Positions 1-5,068 are shown, counted from the first letter of the stretch. The stretch: DNA of 5,185 nt from Chitinophagaceae bacterium UBA3961 (GCA_002385265.1 DGDD01000032.1:1-5185), one strand, 5' to 3'. Notes: generated from the letters alone by a model not told the origin. Made by a program: numbers and translations.

Positions 1-150
1 TTGTTTAGCATCCGGAGTGAAAGAACCAAAGATTTGGAATCCGATCAATCCAACAAAAATGATGGCCCACACCCAATAAATATTGAATTTGGGACCTTTT
101 CTCTGCCCGTCGTCTTTCAGATTGTTTCTATTGCCACTATTGGGTAACAT
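1..150 (-). CDS. ftsH: ATP-dependent zinc metalloprotease FtsH, N-terminal 50 residues (partial)
   Basis: Only the first 50 codons lie in the window; the rest continues past position 1. The ATG is at 150-148 and the frame is open to the edge. The visible protein has a polar, basic N-terminus (about residues 1-21, rich in N, K, D and R) and one hydrophobic segment (about 24-42, beginning IYWVWAIIFVG). This is the usual start of FtsH, where a short cytoplasmic tail leads into the first transmembrane helix before the periplasmic domain. FtsH is a membrane-anchored AAA+ zinc protease that degrades misfolded membrane proteins and some regulators. The AAA and HEXXH parts are not visible, so the name rests on the N-terminus plus position directly downstream of rsfS, a common order in Bacteroidota. 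A 68-bp gap separates it from rsfS on the same strand, so cotranscription is plausible. Confidence 0.78.
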   Translation of the reverse strand, partial: MLPNSGNRNNLKDDGQRKGPKFNIYWVWAIIFVGLIGFQIFGSFTPDAKQ

Positions 151-218
151 AAGTTTAAGGTCTTCTGTTTGTTTCTTTTAATGATTTTTGGGGTATAATT
201 GTTCGAAAAGGAAGCAGA

Positions 219-620
219 TTATAGCTCCTCAGCTTCTGCATCGCTCCACATTTCTTCCAGCTTATAAAATTTTCGAGTTTCGGTGTGCATTACATGCACA
301 ACAATATTAACATAGTCTACTAGCACCCATTGTGCGCCACTCATGCCCTCGTGCTTGTAGGGTGCTTCACCTAGTACCTCTTTCACATAATCTTCCACAT
401 AACCGGAAATGGCTTTTACTTGCACATGGCTGGAAGCTTCACAAATGATGAAAAAATCGGCAACTGCTTCGGGAATTTTTCTGAGGTCAAGAGATACGAT
501 ATGCTCTCCCTTTTTCTCTTGTATAGCGTGAACAATGGCTTTGTAAATCTTTGAGCTTTTATTGAGCCTCGTTACGGTAGTTCTTTTACGACGGGCTGCT
601 AACTTAGACACTGGTTCCAA
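219..620 (-). CDS. rsfS: Ribosome silencing factor RsfS (Iojap/DUF143 family)
   Basis: RsfS binds ribosomal protein uL14 on the large subunit and blocks subunit joining, lowering translation when nutrients are short (known for the family). The 133-aa length fits, with a basic N-terminal tail of about 20 residues. Family motifs are clear: DLRKIPEAVADFFIICEAS (45-63), the HEG at 90-92, W98-V-L-V-D-Y, N-I-V-V-H-V-M (105-111), then E114-T-R-K-F-Y-K-L-E-E-M-W-S-D-A to 128. The start is TTG at 620-618. An in-frame TGA lies two codons upstream and the first ATG is residue 93, inside the conserved core, so a non-ATG start (this TTG, or the GTG at codon 4) is required. The leader is A-rich with no Shine-Dalgarno, normal for Bacteroidota. 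It is divergent from birA across 89 bp and lies upstream of ftsH. Confidence 0.93.
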   Translation of the reverse strand: MEPVSKLAARRKRTTVTRLNKSSKIYKAIVHAIQEKKGEHIVSLDLRKIPEAVADFFIICEASSHVQVKAISGYVEDYVKEVLGEAPYKHEGMSGAQWVLVDYVNIVVHVMHTETRKFYKLEEMWSDAEAEEL

Positions 621-649
621 TAATCAATTCTTTTAAAGTTTACCGATCC

Positions 650-664
650 GGAAGCTTTGCTTCC
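650..664. other. Short perfect hairpin between rsfS and birA
   Basis: GGAAGC, TTT, GCTTCC forms a 6-bp stem with a 3-nt loop in the 89-bp divergent intergenic region. It lies about 30 bp upstream of the rsfS start and 45 bp upstream of the birA start. It is followed by AAAAAG on the plus strand, so it is not a terminator for plus-strand transcription. It could be an operator or a leader hairpin. BirA here lacks a DNA-binding domain, so it is not expected to act at this site itself. Function unknown. Confidence 0.3.
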
Positions 665-709
665 AAAAAGAGATCAGCTATAAAACGTTACTATCTAAAT
701 ACTATTTTC

Positions 710-1507
710 GTGCTTACCAAAAATAGTAATTTGTTGGCACATACACCTATCTTACCTTCTCTCGGACAACCTTTTATTGTATTGCCGTTGGTTGACAGCA
801 CCAACAACTATGCCATGGCAAAAATACAGGCCGGAGAGGCCACGCATGGCAGCACTTATTGGGCCATGGAGCAAGTAGCCGGGAAAGGTCAAAGAGGTAA
901 AACATGGTATACAGAGCCCGGATCCAACATTATTATGTCGGTTGTAATCAGTACCGAACAACTCGAAATAAGCCACCAGTGGGCATTGTCGATGGCTGTT
1001 GCGCTGGCTTGTTACGATTTTTATAAAAATTACGGGTCTGCCGATGATACGCGCATAAAATGGCCCAATGATCTTTATTGGCAGGACAGAAAGGCAGGGG
1101 GAATCTTAATTGAGAATCAAATTTCCATGGATTTGGGCCTACCTATATGGAAATGGGCCGTTGTAGGAATCGGTATCAATGTAAATCAAACCAGTTTTCC
1201 GGGGGTAGAAAAGAAAGCAGTAAGCTTACGGCAAATAACCGGGAAGCAATTCGATCCCATTCAATTGAGCCAAGAATTGCTGTCATTTCTCACCTTAAGG
1301 TTTGATCAATTGAACGCAGGAGAACTGAGTCAATTACTTACAGATTACAACAACTGTTTATATAAAAAGGGAGCTTTCGTGAAATTGAAGAAAGGCCCGA
1401 TTATTTTTGAAACAATTGTTCAAGGAGTAAATAGTCGGGGACAACTGATAACCGGGGAGAAAGGTACAGAAGCCCATGATTGGGGATCGATAGAATGGGT
1501 GCTATAA
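710..1507 (+). CDS. birA: Biotin--[acetyl-CoA-carboxylase] ligase, group I (no HTH domain)
   Basis: This cytoplasmic enzyme activates biotin with ATP to biotinyl-AMP and attaches it to the lysine of biotin carrier domains such as that of acetyl-CoA carboxylase. The 265 residues hold the catalytic and C-terminal domains only. Visible motifs are D-S-T-N (29-32), the adenylate-binding loop GKGQRGKTW (58-66), KWPNDL (117-122) with K-A-G-G-I-L-I-E (128-135), and GIGINVN (153-159). The C-terminal SH3-like part covers about 218-265. There is no winged-helix domain ahead of residue 25, so it should be a ligase and not the biotin-operon repressor. The start is GTG at 710; TTG codons at 731 and 734 are alternatives. 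The first ATG is codon 36, inside the catalytic domain, and cannot be the start. The frame stays open upstream to 605 but holds no ATG, GTG or TTG there. It is convergent with the operon to its right. Confidence 0.93.
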   Translation: MLTKNSNLLAHTPILPSLGQPFIVLPLVDSTNNYAMAKIQAGEATHGSTYWAMEQVAGKGQRGKTWYTEPGSNIIMSVVISTEQLEISHQWALSMAVALACYDFYKNYGSADDTRIKWPNDLYWQDRKAGGILIENQISMDLGLPIWKWAVVGIGINVNQTSFPGVEKKAVSLRQITGKQFDPIQLSQELLSFLTLRFDQLNAGELSQLLTDYNNCLYKKGAFVKLKKGPIIFETIVQGVNSRGQLITGEKGTEAHDWGSIEWVL

Positions 1508-1513
1508 AATAGT

Positions 1514-1541
1514 GAACGCCTGCGGGTGAGCACAGGCGTTC
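1514..1541. terminator. Hairpin terminator shared by convergent birA and the cytochrome/YceI operon
   Basis: A perfect 9-bp inverted repeat (GAACGCCTG / CAGGCGTTC) with a 10-nt loop begins 6 bp after the birA stop. It ends 23 bp short of the stop of the minus-strand barrel gene. On the minus strand the stem is followed by ACTATTTTATA, a modest U-rich tail. On the plus strand the tail is GGAATAGAA, with no U-run. It is therefore better as a terminator for the operon, though its position between two converging genes suggests use in both directions. Confidence 0.7.
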
Positions 1542-1564
1542 GGAATAGAATCAGAGCCTCTCAC

Positions 1565-2449
1565 CTATTTTCGATACATTTTGGGTTTTACAATGGTAAA
1601 CACCCTCGATAAGTTAAATCCAAAGCGAATTTCCGACTTCAGAAAATCGGCCGTTGTTCCTGTGATATAGGCCTTTTCATTCATTCCCGTTGCATTTGAA
1701 AAATGCAATTGGAATACGTGACCGCCTGTTTCAATATCAAAGCCTACACCGTAAGAGTCTTTCGCGCCGGTTGGCCTACCGGACACAATTGGATGGGCAT
1801 CTATCATAAACGAAATCCGCTGACTCAGTTTAATTCTCGCTCCAATTTCTACCGCATACGTATCGTGCGGATTGGCAACAGAGTCTACTAAATTTCTGTG
1901 AACCATAATAGGTGCTACCTGCATAGAAAACCCATTACTGAATTTTCTTCCAATGATGATCTGATTGTAAAATCCCATACGTGAAGTATAGAAATTTTTT
2001 CTAGAAGGATCGGTCCAAGGAACCGATGTATAAGTCATACCTGAAACAATAACAACCGAAACCGGCCAACCGCCGGTTGCCTGCCAAATAGGACGCATTT
2101 TAATAAAGGCATCCATTTCTTTGTTTATGTTACTTCTGCCGAAACCAACCATGATTCTTTTGGAAATACCATAATCCAAGCCCATTCTCATATTGGCTTG
2201 ATCTAAACCAAACAAGTTTTTAACGCCGGTATTTAAGTACCCAAAACGGTGAAGAATGCGGAAGTCGAGGGTTCCATTGGCCAGGAACTCGATGGATTGT
2301 CCATGTATTACACGCGTTGATTTAAACGCGTTTTTCTGAAATTCTTTTTTGGGCTTCTCTTCTCCTACGAGACTGAGAAGGTCTGGCTGCTGTGCTTTCA
2401 CCCCGTATGAAGTAAGTAGCACGGCAAACAGGAATGTTAGTTTGCGCAT
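1565..2449 (-). CDS. DUF5777-family outer-membrane beta-barrel protein
   Basis: This 294-aa protein has a Sec signal peptide (about 1-19, cleavage after V-K-A before QQP). The mature part alternates hydrophobic and polar residues in short strands separated by turns, as in outer-membrane barrels. Several stretches recall the Bacteroidota DUF5777 family: a G-Y-G/S-like early strand region (GLDYGISKRIMVGFGRS, about 90-106), the central M-G-F-Y-N-Q-I-I-I-G-R-K-F segment, and a late block with D-I-E-T-G-G-H-V-F-Q-L-H-F-S-N-A followed by FGFNLSRVF near the C-terminus. The biochemical role of the family is not established. It is the last gene of the operon, 10 bp after the YceI gene, which places a barrel with predicted haem lipoproteins. 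Transport or a structural role in electron transfer are possibilities, not conclusions. The family call is from memory of motif patterns. Confidence 0.8.
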   Translation of the reverse strand: MRKLTFLFAVLLTSYGVKAQQPDLLSLVGEEKPKKEFQKNAFKSTRVIHGQSIEFLANGTLDFRILHRFGYLNTGVKNLFGLDQANMRMGLDYGISKRIMVGFGRSNINKEMDAFIKMRPIWQATGGWPVSVVIVSGMTYTSVPWTDPSRKNFYTSRMGFYNQIIIGRKFSNGFSMQVAPIMVHRNLVDSVANPHDTYAVEIGARIKLSQRISFMIDAHPIVSGRPTGAKDSYGVGFDIETGGHVFQLHFSNATGMNEKAYITGTTADFLKSEIRFGFNLSRVFTIVKPKMYRK

Positions 2450-2459
2450 ACAGCTTTTT

Positions 2460-3020
2460 TTATGACTTTAGGGGATCGAGTTGACAATCAACAGTGATAG
2501 TTACTTTGTTATTGATCTTATCTTTTACAACGCTAGGAATGGCTACTTTAAAATCGGATAACAAAATATTGAAGTCGGCTGCCGCTACCACTGCACCTTT
2601 CTTAACAGTTACTTTGCCTATAGCTTCTACATCTTTTGTTTCACCATGCATGGTAAGTTTTCCTTTTACTTTCGCTGTGTACACGCCGTCTTTAGCATAA
2701 TTGATTTCACTGTTATTGGTAATAGTACCCGCGAATGTTGCTTTGGGAAATTTATCGCTCTCTACATAGTTTTCGTTGAAATGCTCTTCCATCAAGGCTT
2801 TCTCGAACTCAAATCCTTTGAGAAGTACACTGAACTGTATCAAGCCTGCCTTCGAATCTAACACACAAGTGGTTGACTTATTAGTGGCTTCAATTTTTTC
2901 TATGCCGCCGGTGCAATCAAAATATATTTTTCCTGTTTTTGTAAAAAATTTGTCTTGAGCCTGAGCGCTACTAGTTATAAATAATAAAGCTACCAGTAGG
3001 TTTTTCATTGTTGTTTGCAT
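2460..3020 (-). CDS. YceI-family periplasmic protein
   Basis: YceI proteins are lipocalin-like beta-barrels that bind isoprenoid or amphiphilic ligands in the periplasm; the precise role here is unknown. The protein has a Sec signal peptide ending A-Q-A (residue 21) before Q-D-K. Family signatures are the helix plus loop M77-E-E-H-F-N-E-N-Y-V-E-S-D-K-F-P-K-A-T-F (77-96), the strand G-V-Y-T-A-K-V-K-G-K-L-T-M-H-G (112-126), and the C-terminal F-K-V-A-I-P-S-V-V-K-D-K-I-N-N-K-V-T region. Mature cysteines are C36, C52 and C179. Two starts are possible: ATG at 3020, or ATG at 3008 (residue 5, giving MKNLLVALLF). The second gives a more typical signal peptide. The first leaves 8 nt after an A-rich leader motif at 3029-3040. 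It sits 29 bp after the OB-fold gene and 10 bp before the barrel gene, so it is cotranscribed. Confidence 0.9.
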   Translation of the reverse strand: MQTTMKNLLVALLFITSSAQAQDKFFTKTGKIYFDCTGGIEKIEATNKSTTCVLDSKAGLIQFSVLLKGFEFEKALMEEHFNENYVESDKFPKATFAGTITNNSEINYAKDGVYTAKVKGKLTMHGETKDVEAIGKVTVKKGAVVAAADFNILLSDFKVAIPSVVKDKINNKVTITVDCQLDPLKS

Positions 3021-3028
3021 ACGATTAC

Positions 3029-3040
3029 TTTTAGTTTTAG
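3029..3040 (-). promoter_or_regulatory. A-rich translation leader motif CTAAAACTAAAA
   Basis: The 12-mer CTAAAACTAAAA (minus strand) lies 8 nt upstream of the first YceI start. An identical 12-mer lies 10 nt upstream of the first gene of the operon (4602-4613). There is no Shine-Dalgarno in either leader. Bacteroidota commonly use A-rich upstream regions for initiation, so this is probably a translation-enhancing leader, although shared ancestry of the leaders is also possible. Confidence 0.4.
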
Positions 3041-3049
3041 AGATGGGTT

Positions 3050-3508
3050 TTATTGGTTTTTATCGATTACGAGTACACATAAATTGAGCTTTACATCTGA
3101 GCCGAGCAATCCGGTATCATCTGAATTAAAACCGGTAAACACCCCTTTAATGGTTGCTTTTTGTTGCGGTTTCAGATCTTTCAAATCGGCAGTATAAAGG
3201 GTATCCATTGAGCATTGTACGGTAGACATGGATTCTTGCGTACCCAGCATCACTGTGTAATACCCTTTCTCGTCCTGCTTAATGTCTTTCACTTCTCCGC
3301 TAACCTGGATGATGCTATTGGCGGCAAGGTATTTTTTTGTTGCCGCGGCCTCATTCGTTTCAAATTCTTTGATTATGTCTACAGCAGTAACTGTAAACTT
3401 AGGTGTAACTGATTTTGAATCGGGGCGAGTTCTCATAAACTCCTTTACTCCATACCCTACACCAATTAATACCAGAACCACCACTACGATTAGTATTTTC
3501 TTTTTCAT
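3050..3508 (-). CDS. Membrane-anchored OB-fold protein (tRNA_anti-like family)
   Basis: This 152-aa protein has an N-terminal hydrophobic helix (about 4-20, after MKKK) with no lipobox or clear signal-peptidase site, so it is probably an inner-membrane anchor with the rest in the periplasm. The remainder resembles the tRNA_anti-like OB-fold family. A short helix carries V-D-I-I-K-E-F-E-T-N-E-A-A-A-T-K-K-Y (43-60), followed by strands I-I-Q-V-S-G-E-V-K-D-I (66-76), Y-Y-T-V-M-L-G (83-89), Q-K-A-T-I-K-G-V-F-T-G-F (106-117) and V-K-L-N-L-C-V-L (139-146). Cysteines 99 and 144 could pair. Despite the family name, binding to tRNA is not expected for an exported protein. Its start is 2 bp after the stop of the 118-aa cytochrome gene, implying translational coupling. 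Function unknown. Confidence 0.75.
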   Translation of the reverse strand: MKKKILIVVVVLVLIGVGYGVKEFMRTRPDSKSVTPKFTVTAVDIIKEFETNEAAATKKYLAANSIIQVSGEVKDIKQDEKGYYTVMLGTQESMSTVQCSMDTLYTADLKDLKPQQKATIKGVFTGFNSDDTGLLGSDVKLNLCVLVIDKNQ

Positions 3509-3510
3509 GT

Positions 3511-3867
3511 TTAGTTGTTTTGAGATCCATTATCAACCCAACAGCTGATGATCTTAATTTGGTCGGCTGTTAAGGTTAGTCCTTTGGGCATGGATCCATT
3601 TAATACAGAAGTTTTACAAGGAGCTGCTTTGGCCTTTATTTCAGTATAGTTCGTAAGTGCTCCACCGGTATTGGTAGCGCCGGTGTTGTGACAACCACTA
3701 AGGGAGCATTTGCTTTGAAAAATCGGCTGTACATCTTTGGAAAAAGAGGGAGCTACACCACTGCAGCTCACTCCTCCCGGATATAGTAATTCTTCTGTAT
3801 CGTAGTAACAACCAGTCATAACCGCTACTGAGAGGGTTAGTATAGAAATGATCAGTAACTTTTTCAT
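3511..3867 (-). CDS. Small cytochrome c-like lipoprotein, one CX4CH haem motif
   Basis: This 118-aa protein has a lipoprotein signal peptide with lipobox M-T-G-C (lipidated Cys20). Acidic residues follow (YYDTEE), resembling the surface-export signal known in some Bacteroidota lipoproteins. The single domain (about 35-118) has C54-S-L-S-G-C59-H60, a CX4CH variant of the c-type haem motif (3688-3708). A Met-Pro at M93-P94 may give the distal ligand, and it ends with an amphipathic helix closing C-W-V-D-N-G-S-Q-N-N. Further cysteines at 35, 84 and 109 may form a disulfide. The domain matches both domains of the 237-aa gene 10 bp upstream, so the genes probably arose by duplication. Likely role: a one-haem electron carrier on the cell envelope. 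Haem attachment through CX4CH is inferred, not shown. Confidence 0.8.
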   Translation of the reverse strand: MKKLLIISILTLSVAVMTGCYYDTEELLYPGGVSCSGVAPSFSKDVQPIFQSKCSLSGCHNTGATNTGGALTNYTEIKAKAAPCKTSVLNGSMPKGLTLTADQIKIISCWVDNGSQNN

Positions 3868-3877
3868 GTTTTGATTT

Positions 3878-4591
3878 TTAGTTGTTCAGGGCGCCTGCGT
3901 CTACCCATTTCTGTAACTGCTTGATTTCACAATCGGGTAGTTTAGAGCCACCGAGCGGCATGGCAACAAATCCGGCTTTCATATTTACCGAACCCATTAA
4001 TTTACCATTCAGGGCAACCGCTTTTACACCGGCGTGTGTAGACAAATCGATGCCACCACCGGGGCTAGCTGCATTGTGACAACCCACGCATTTGTTGGTC
4101 ATCACAACCTTTACCACTGCATTGTAAGTGAAGCTGGCCGTGTCGCATCCATTACATGAATTGTTCTTAGCTCCTTGATTGATCCATTTTTTGATGGCAT
4201 CAATTTGAGAGGTCGACAACTTCGCCATTGGGGGCGGAGGCATTACTTTTCCGGGGTCGTTGGAAATGATCACAGAAACTAGGGAACTTCCTGCTGCGTT
4301 ACCCGGCTTCACTATTTTCATAATGCCGGTGTAATTATTGAGAATGAGCCCCTCTTTCTTACTCGTTACGTCGTGGCAGCCTGCCATCGCACAATTAGAA
4401 GTAAGGATCGGTAAAATAGTGTTGTTAAAGTACACGGTATCAGGACTACAACTTTGTCCACCTGTACTGGTGGGCGGTGTTGTTCCTCCTGTTCCGCCGC
4501 CTGAAATTGGGATCGGCAATTCATGCTTACACGACACGTATAGCGTCGCGGATAGGCACAAGAATGCCATAATGGAAAGTAGCTTTCTCAT
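3878..4591 (-). CDS. Two-domain (dihaem) cytochrome c-like lipoprotein
   Basis: First gene of the operon, 237 aa. The signal peptide ends at a probable lipidation Cys21 (L-Y-V-S-C; Tyr at -3 is unusual), followed by K-H-E and a flexible Gly/Thr/Pro linker (about 28-47). Domain 1 (48-143) has C67-A-M-A-G-C72-H73 (CX4CH, 4373-4393), Met-Pro at 117-118, and a closing helix ending W-I-N-Q-G-A-K-N-N. Domain 2 (149-237) has C168-V-G-C171-H172 (canonical CX2CH, 4076-4090), Met-Pro at 211-212, and the ending W-V-D-A-G-A-L-N-N. The domains are joined by S-C146-N-G-C149-D, a CxxC without the haem histidine. The probable role is electron transfer at the outer membrane or in the periplasm; the partner is unknown. 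It resembles the many uncharacterised c-type cytochrome lipoproteins of Bacteroidota. A regulatory region with Crp/FNR-like sites lies upstream. Confidence 0.82.
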   Translation of the reverse strand: MRKLLSIMAFLCLSATLYVSCKHELPIPISGGGTGGTTPPTSTGGQSCSPDTVYFNNTILPILTSNCAMAGCHDVTSKKEGLILNNYTGIMKIVKPGNAAGSSLVSVIISNDPGKVMPPPPMAKLSTSQIDAIKKWINQGAKNNSCNGCDTASFTYNAVVKVVMTNKCVGCHNAASPGGGIDLSTHAGVKAVALNGKLMGSVNMKAGFVAMPLGGSKLPDCEIKQLQKWVDAGALNN

Positions 4592-4601
4592 GGGTTGGCT
4601 T

Positions 4602-4613
4602 TTTTAGTTTTAG
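4602..4613 (-). promoter_or_regulatory. A-rich translation leader motif CTAAAACTAAAA (second copy)
   Basis: This 12-mer is identical to the one ahead of the YceI gene and lies 10 nt upstream of the ATG of the dihaem lipoprotein. It falls inside the predicted 5' leader, because the candidate transcription start is near 4629. No Shine-Dalgarno is present. Confidence 0.4.
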
Positions 4614-4623
4614 AAATTTGGTT

Positions 4624-4649
4624 TGGTATTAAAACAAAGGCTAATACCA
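4624..4649. promoter_or_regulatory. Inverted repeat over the -7 element, possible operator
   Basis: TGGTATTA (4624-4631) and TAATACCA (4642-4649) form a perfect 8-bp dyad with a 10-nt spacer, covering the candidate -7 box and transcription start. A wider pair, GTTTGGT (4621-4627) and ACCAAAC (4660-4666), encloses it and reaches the -33 element. A protein bound here would be placed to block RNA polymerase. The region is A/T-rich, so chance cannot be excluded. Confidence 0.4.
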
Positions 4650-4665
4650 TACCAGAAAGACCAAA
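4635..4665 (-). promoter_or_regulatory. Candidate Bacteroidota-type promoter of the five-gene operon
   Basis: On the minus strand TTTG (4665-4662) is followed after 18 bp by TAGCCTTTG (4643-4635). The Bacteroidota consensus is TTTG at -33 and TAnnTTTG at -7, so this match has one extra base inside the -7 box. Transcription would start near 4629, giving a leader of about 38 nt. No better match was seen between 4592 and 4870. An inverted repeat covers the -7 box. Confidence 0.5.
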
Positions 4666-4706
4666 CCCATCGTATAAGTGGATAAATGACTGATTAAATT
4701 TTATTT

Positions 4707-4722
4707 GTTGACATAAATCAAC
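4707..4722. promoter_or_regulatory. FNR-like dyad GTTGA-N6-TCAAC
   Basis: The core TTGAC-ATAA-ATCAA (4708-4721) matches nine of the ten defined positions of the FNR box TTGAT-N4-ATCAA known from Proteobacteria. The perfect 5-bp arms are spaced as expected for a Crp/FNR-family dimer. Its centre is about 85 bp upstream of the predicted transcription start, a plausible activator position. Bacteroidota have Crp/FNR-family regulators, but their sites vary, so the identity of the protein is inferred. Confidence 0.45.
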
Positions 4723-4740
4723 TGAGATTCAGTAGGTTTC

Positions 4741-4756
4741 TGTGACTTAGGTCACA
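4741..4756. promoter_or_regulatory. Crp-like dyad TGTGA-N6-TCACA
   Basis: TGTGAC-TTAG-GTCACA is a perfect 6-bp inverted repeat, and its outer arms equal the Crp consensus TGTGA-N6-TCACA exactly. It lies about 120 bp upstream of the predicted transcription start and 34 bp, centre to centre, from the FNR-like dyad. That spacing is close to three helical turns, putting both sites on roughly one face of the DNA. The operon to its left is its only visible target in the window. Confidence 0.5.
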
Positions 4757-4853
4757 CATAACCGAGAGTTTGCACTTGTTAATTCAAAATGTTTGATCAT
4801 CAATGTTTTCACATCAATGGTAGTCTTTTTTAAACAACCCATTCTTCACTGAT

Positions 4854-4887
4854 CAGGATTTACAGGATTAAAGGATGTACAGGATTG
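4854..4887. repeat. Short AGGATT-type intergenic repeat (17-bp unit, two copies)
   Basis: AGGAT recurs at 4855, 4864, 4872 and 4881 with spacings of 9, 8 and 9 bp. This amounts to two 17-bp units, CAGGATTTACAGGATTA and AAGGATGTACAGGATTG, differing at three positions. Similar CAGGATTTACAGGATT strings occur between genes in many Bacteroidota and some other genomes (from memory). It marks the boundary between the operon's upstream region and the repetitive tract to the right. Confidence 0.6.
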
Positions 4888-5000
4888 TTTCTTTAACTTC
4901 TACATTACCTCTTGTTCTTCCCTCACTCCTTTCTACACCGCAGCGGCGCAGCGTTGGCAGTCACCTTGGATATCATTTCCACATTCAAGAGTTGGCTGCT
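4888..5000. other. Pyrimidine-rich intergenic stretch without a gene
   Basis: No credible coding region was found on either strand. The plus strand is rich in C and T, apart from a short G/C-rich patch near 4940-4955 (CGCAGCGGCGCAGCG, itself a near-tandem repeat). CCTCTTGTTCTT at 4908-4919 recurs at 5092-5103, so this stretch may be a degraded copy of the repeat to its right. The open frame at 4875-5066 starts within the AGGATT repeat and runs into the 68-bp repeat, so it is not a gene. Confidence 0.5.
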
Positions 5001-5068
5001 TTCCTCGTCTCCTCTCATCCTCGTTCCTGCATTCCAGCTGTTCCATTATTAATTCTTACTTCTTAATT
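5001..5068. repeat. 68-bp direct repeat, copy 1 (period 117 bp)
   Basis: This copy matches 5118-5185 at 67 of 68 positions; the only difference is A at 5036 against G at 5153. It combines a C/T-rich half (TTCCTCGTCTCC onward) with an A/T-rich half containing ATTATTAATTCTTACTTCTT. No terminal inverted repeats or transposase gene are visible. Confidence 0.85.

Noticed and set aside
701..710. TATTTTCG as a -7 element for birA
   Set aside because: It overlaps the GTG start codon and has no TTTG at the right distance upstream.
752..976. 74-codon minus-strand open frame opposite birA
   Set aside because: It is antisense to the conserved catalytic region of birA and has no domain features of its own.
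3282..3548. 88-codon plus-strand open frame opposite the OB-fold gene
   Set aside because: Its hydrophobic and Phe-rich content is the complement of Lys-rich and transmembrane codons on the real strand.
4338..4607. 89-codon plus-strand open frame opposite the dihaem lipoprotein
   Set aside because: It is fully antisense to a gene with clear signal peptide and haem motifs, and its Pro/Val run mirrors the Gly/Thr linker of that gene.
4793..4803. TTGATCATCAA palindrome as a third FNR-type site
   Set aside because: The half sites are separated by 1 bp instead of 4, so a Crp/FNR dimer would not fit. A nearby direct repeat CATCAATG (4798-4805 and 4812-4819) is short enough to be chance.
4875..5066. 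63-codon plus-strand open frame
   Set aside because: It starts inside the AGGATT repeat and ends inside the 68-bp repeat, has low-complexity Ser/Leu/Pro content from C/T-rich DNA, and has no recognisable domain.
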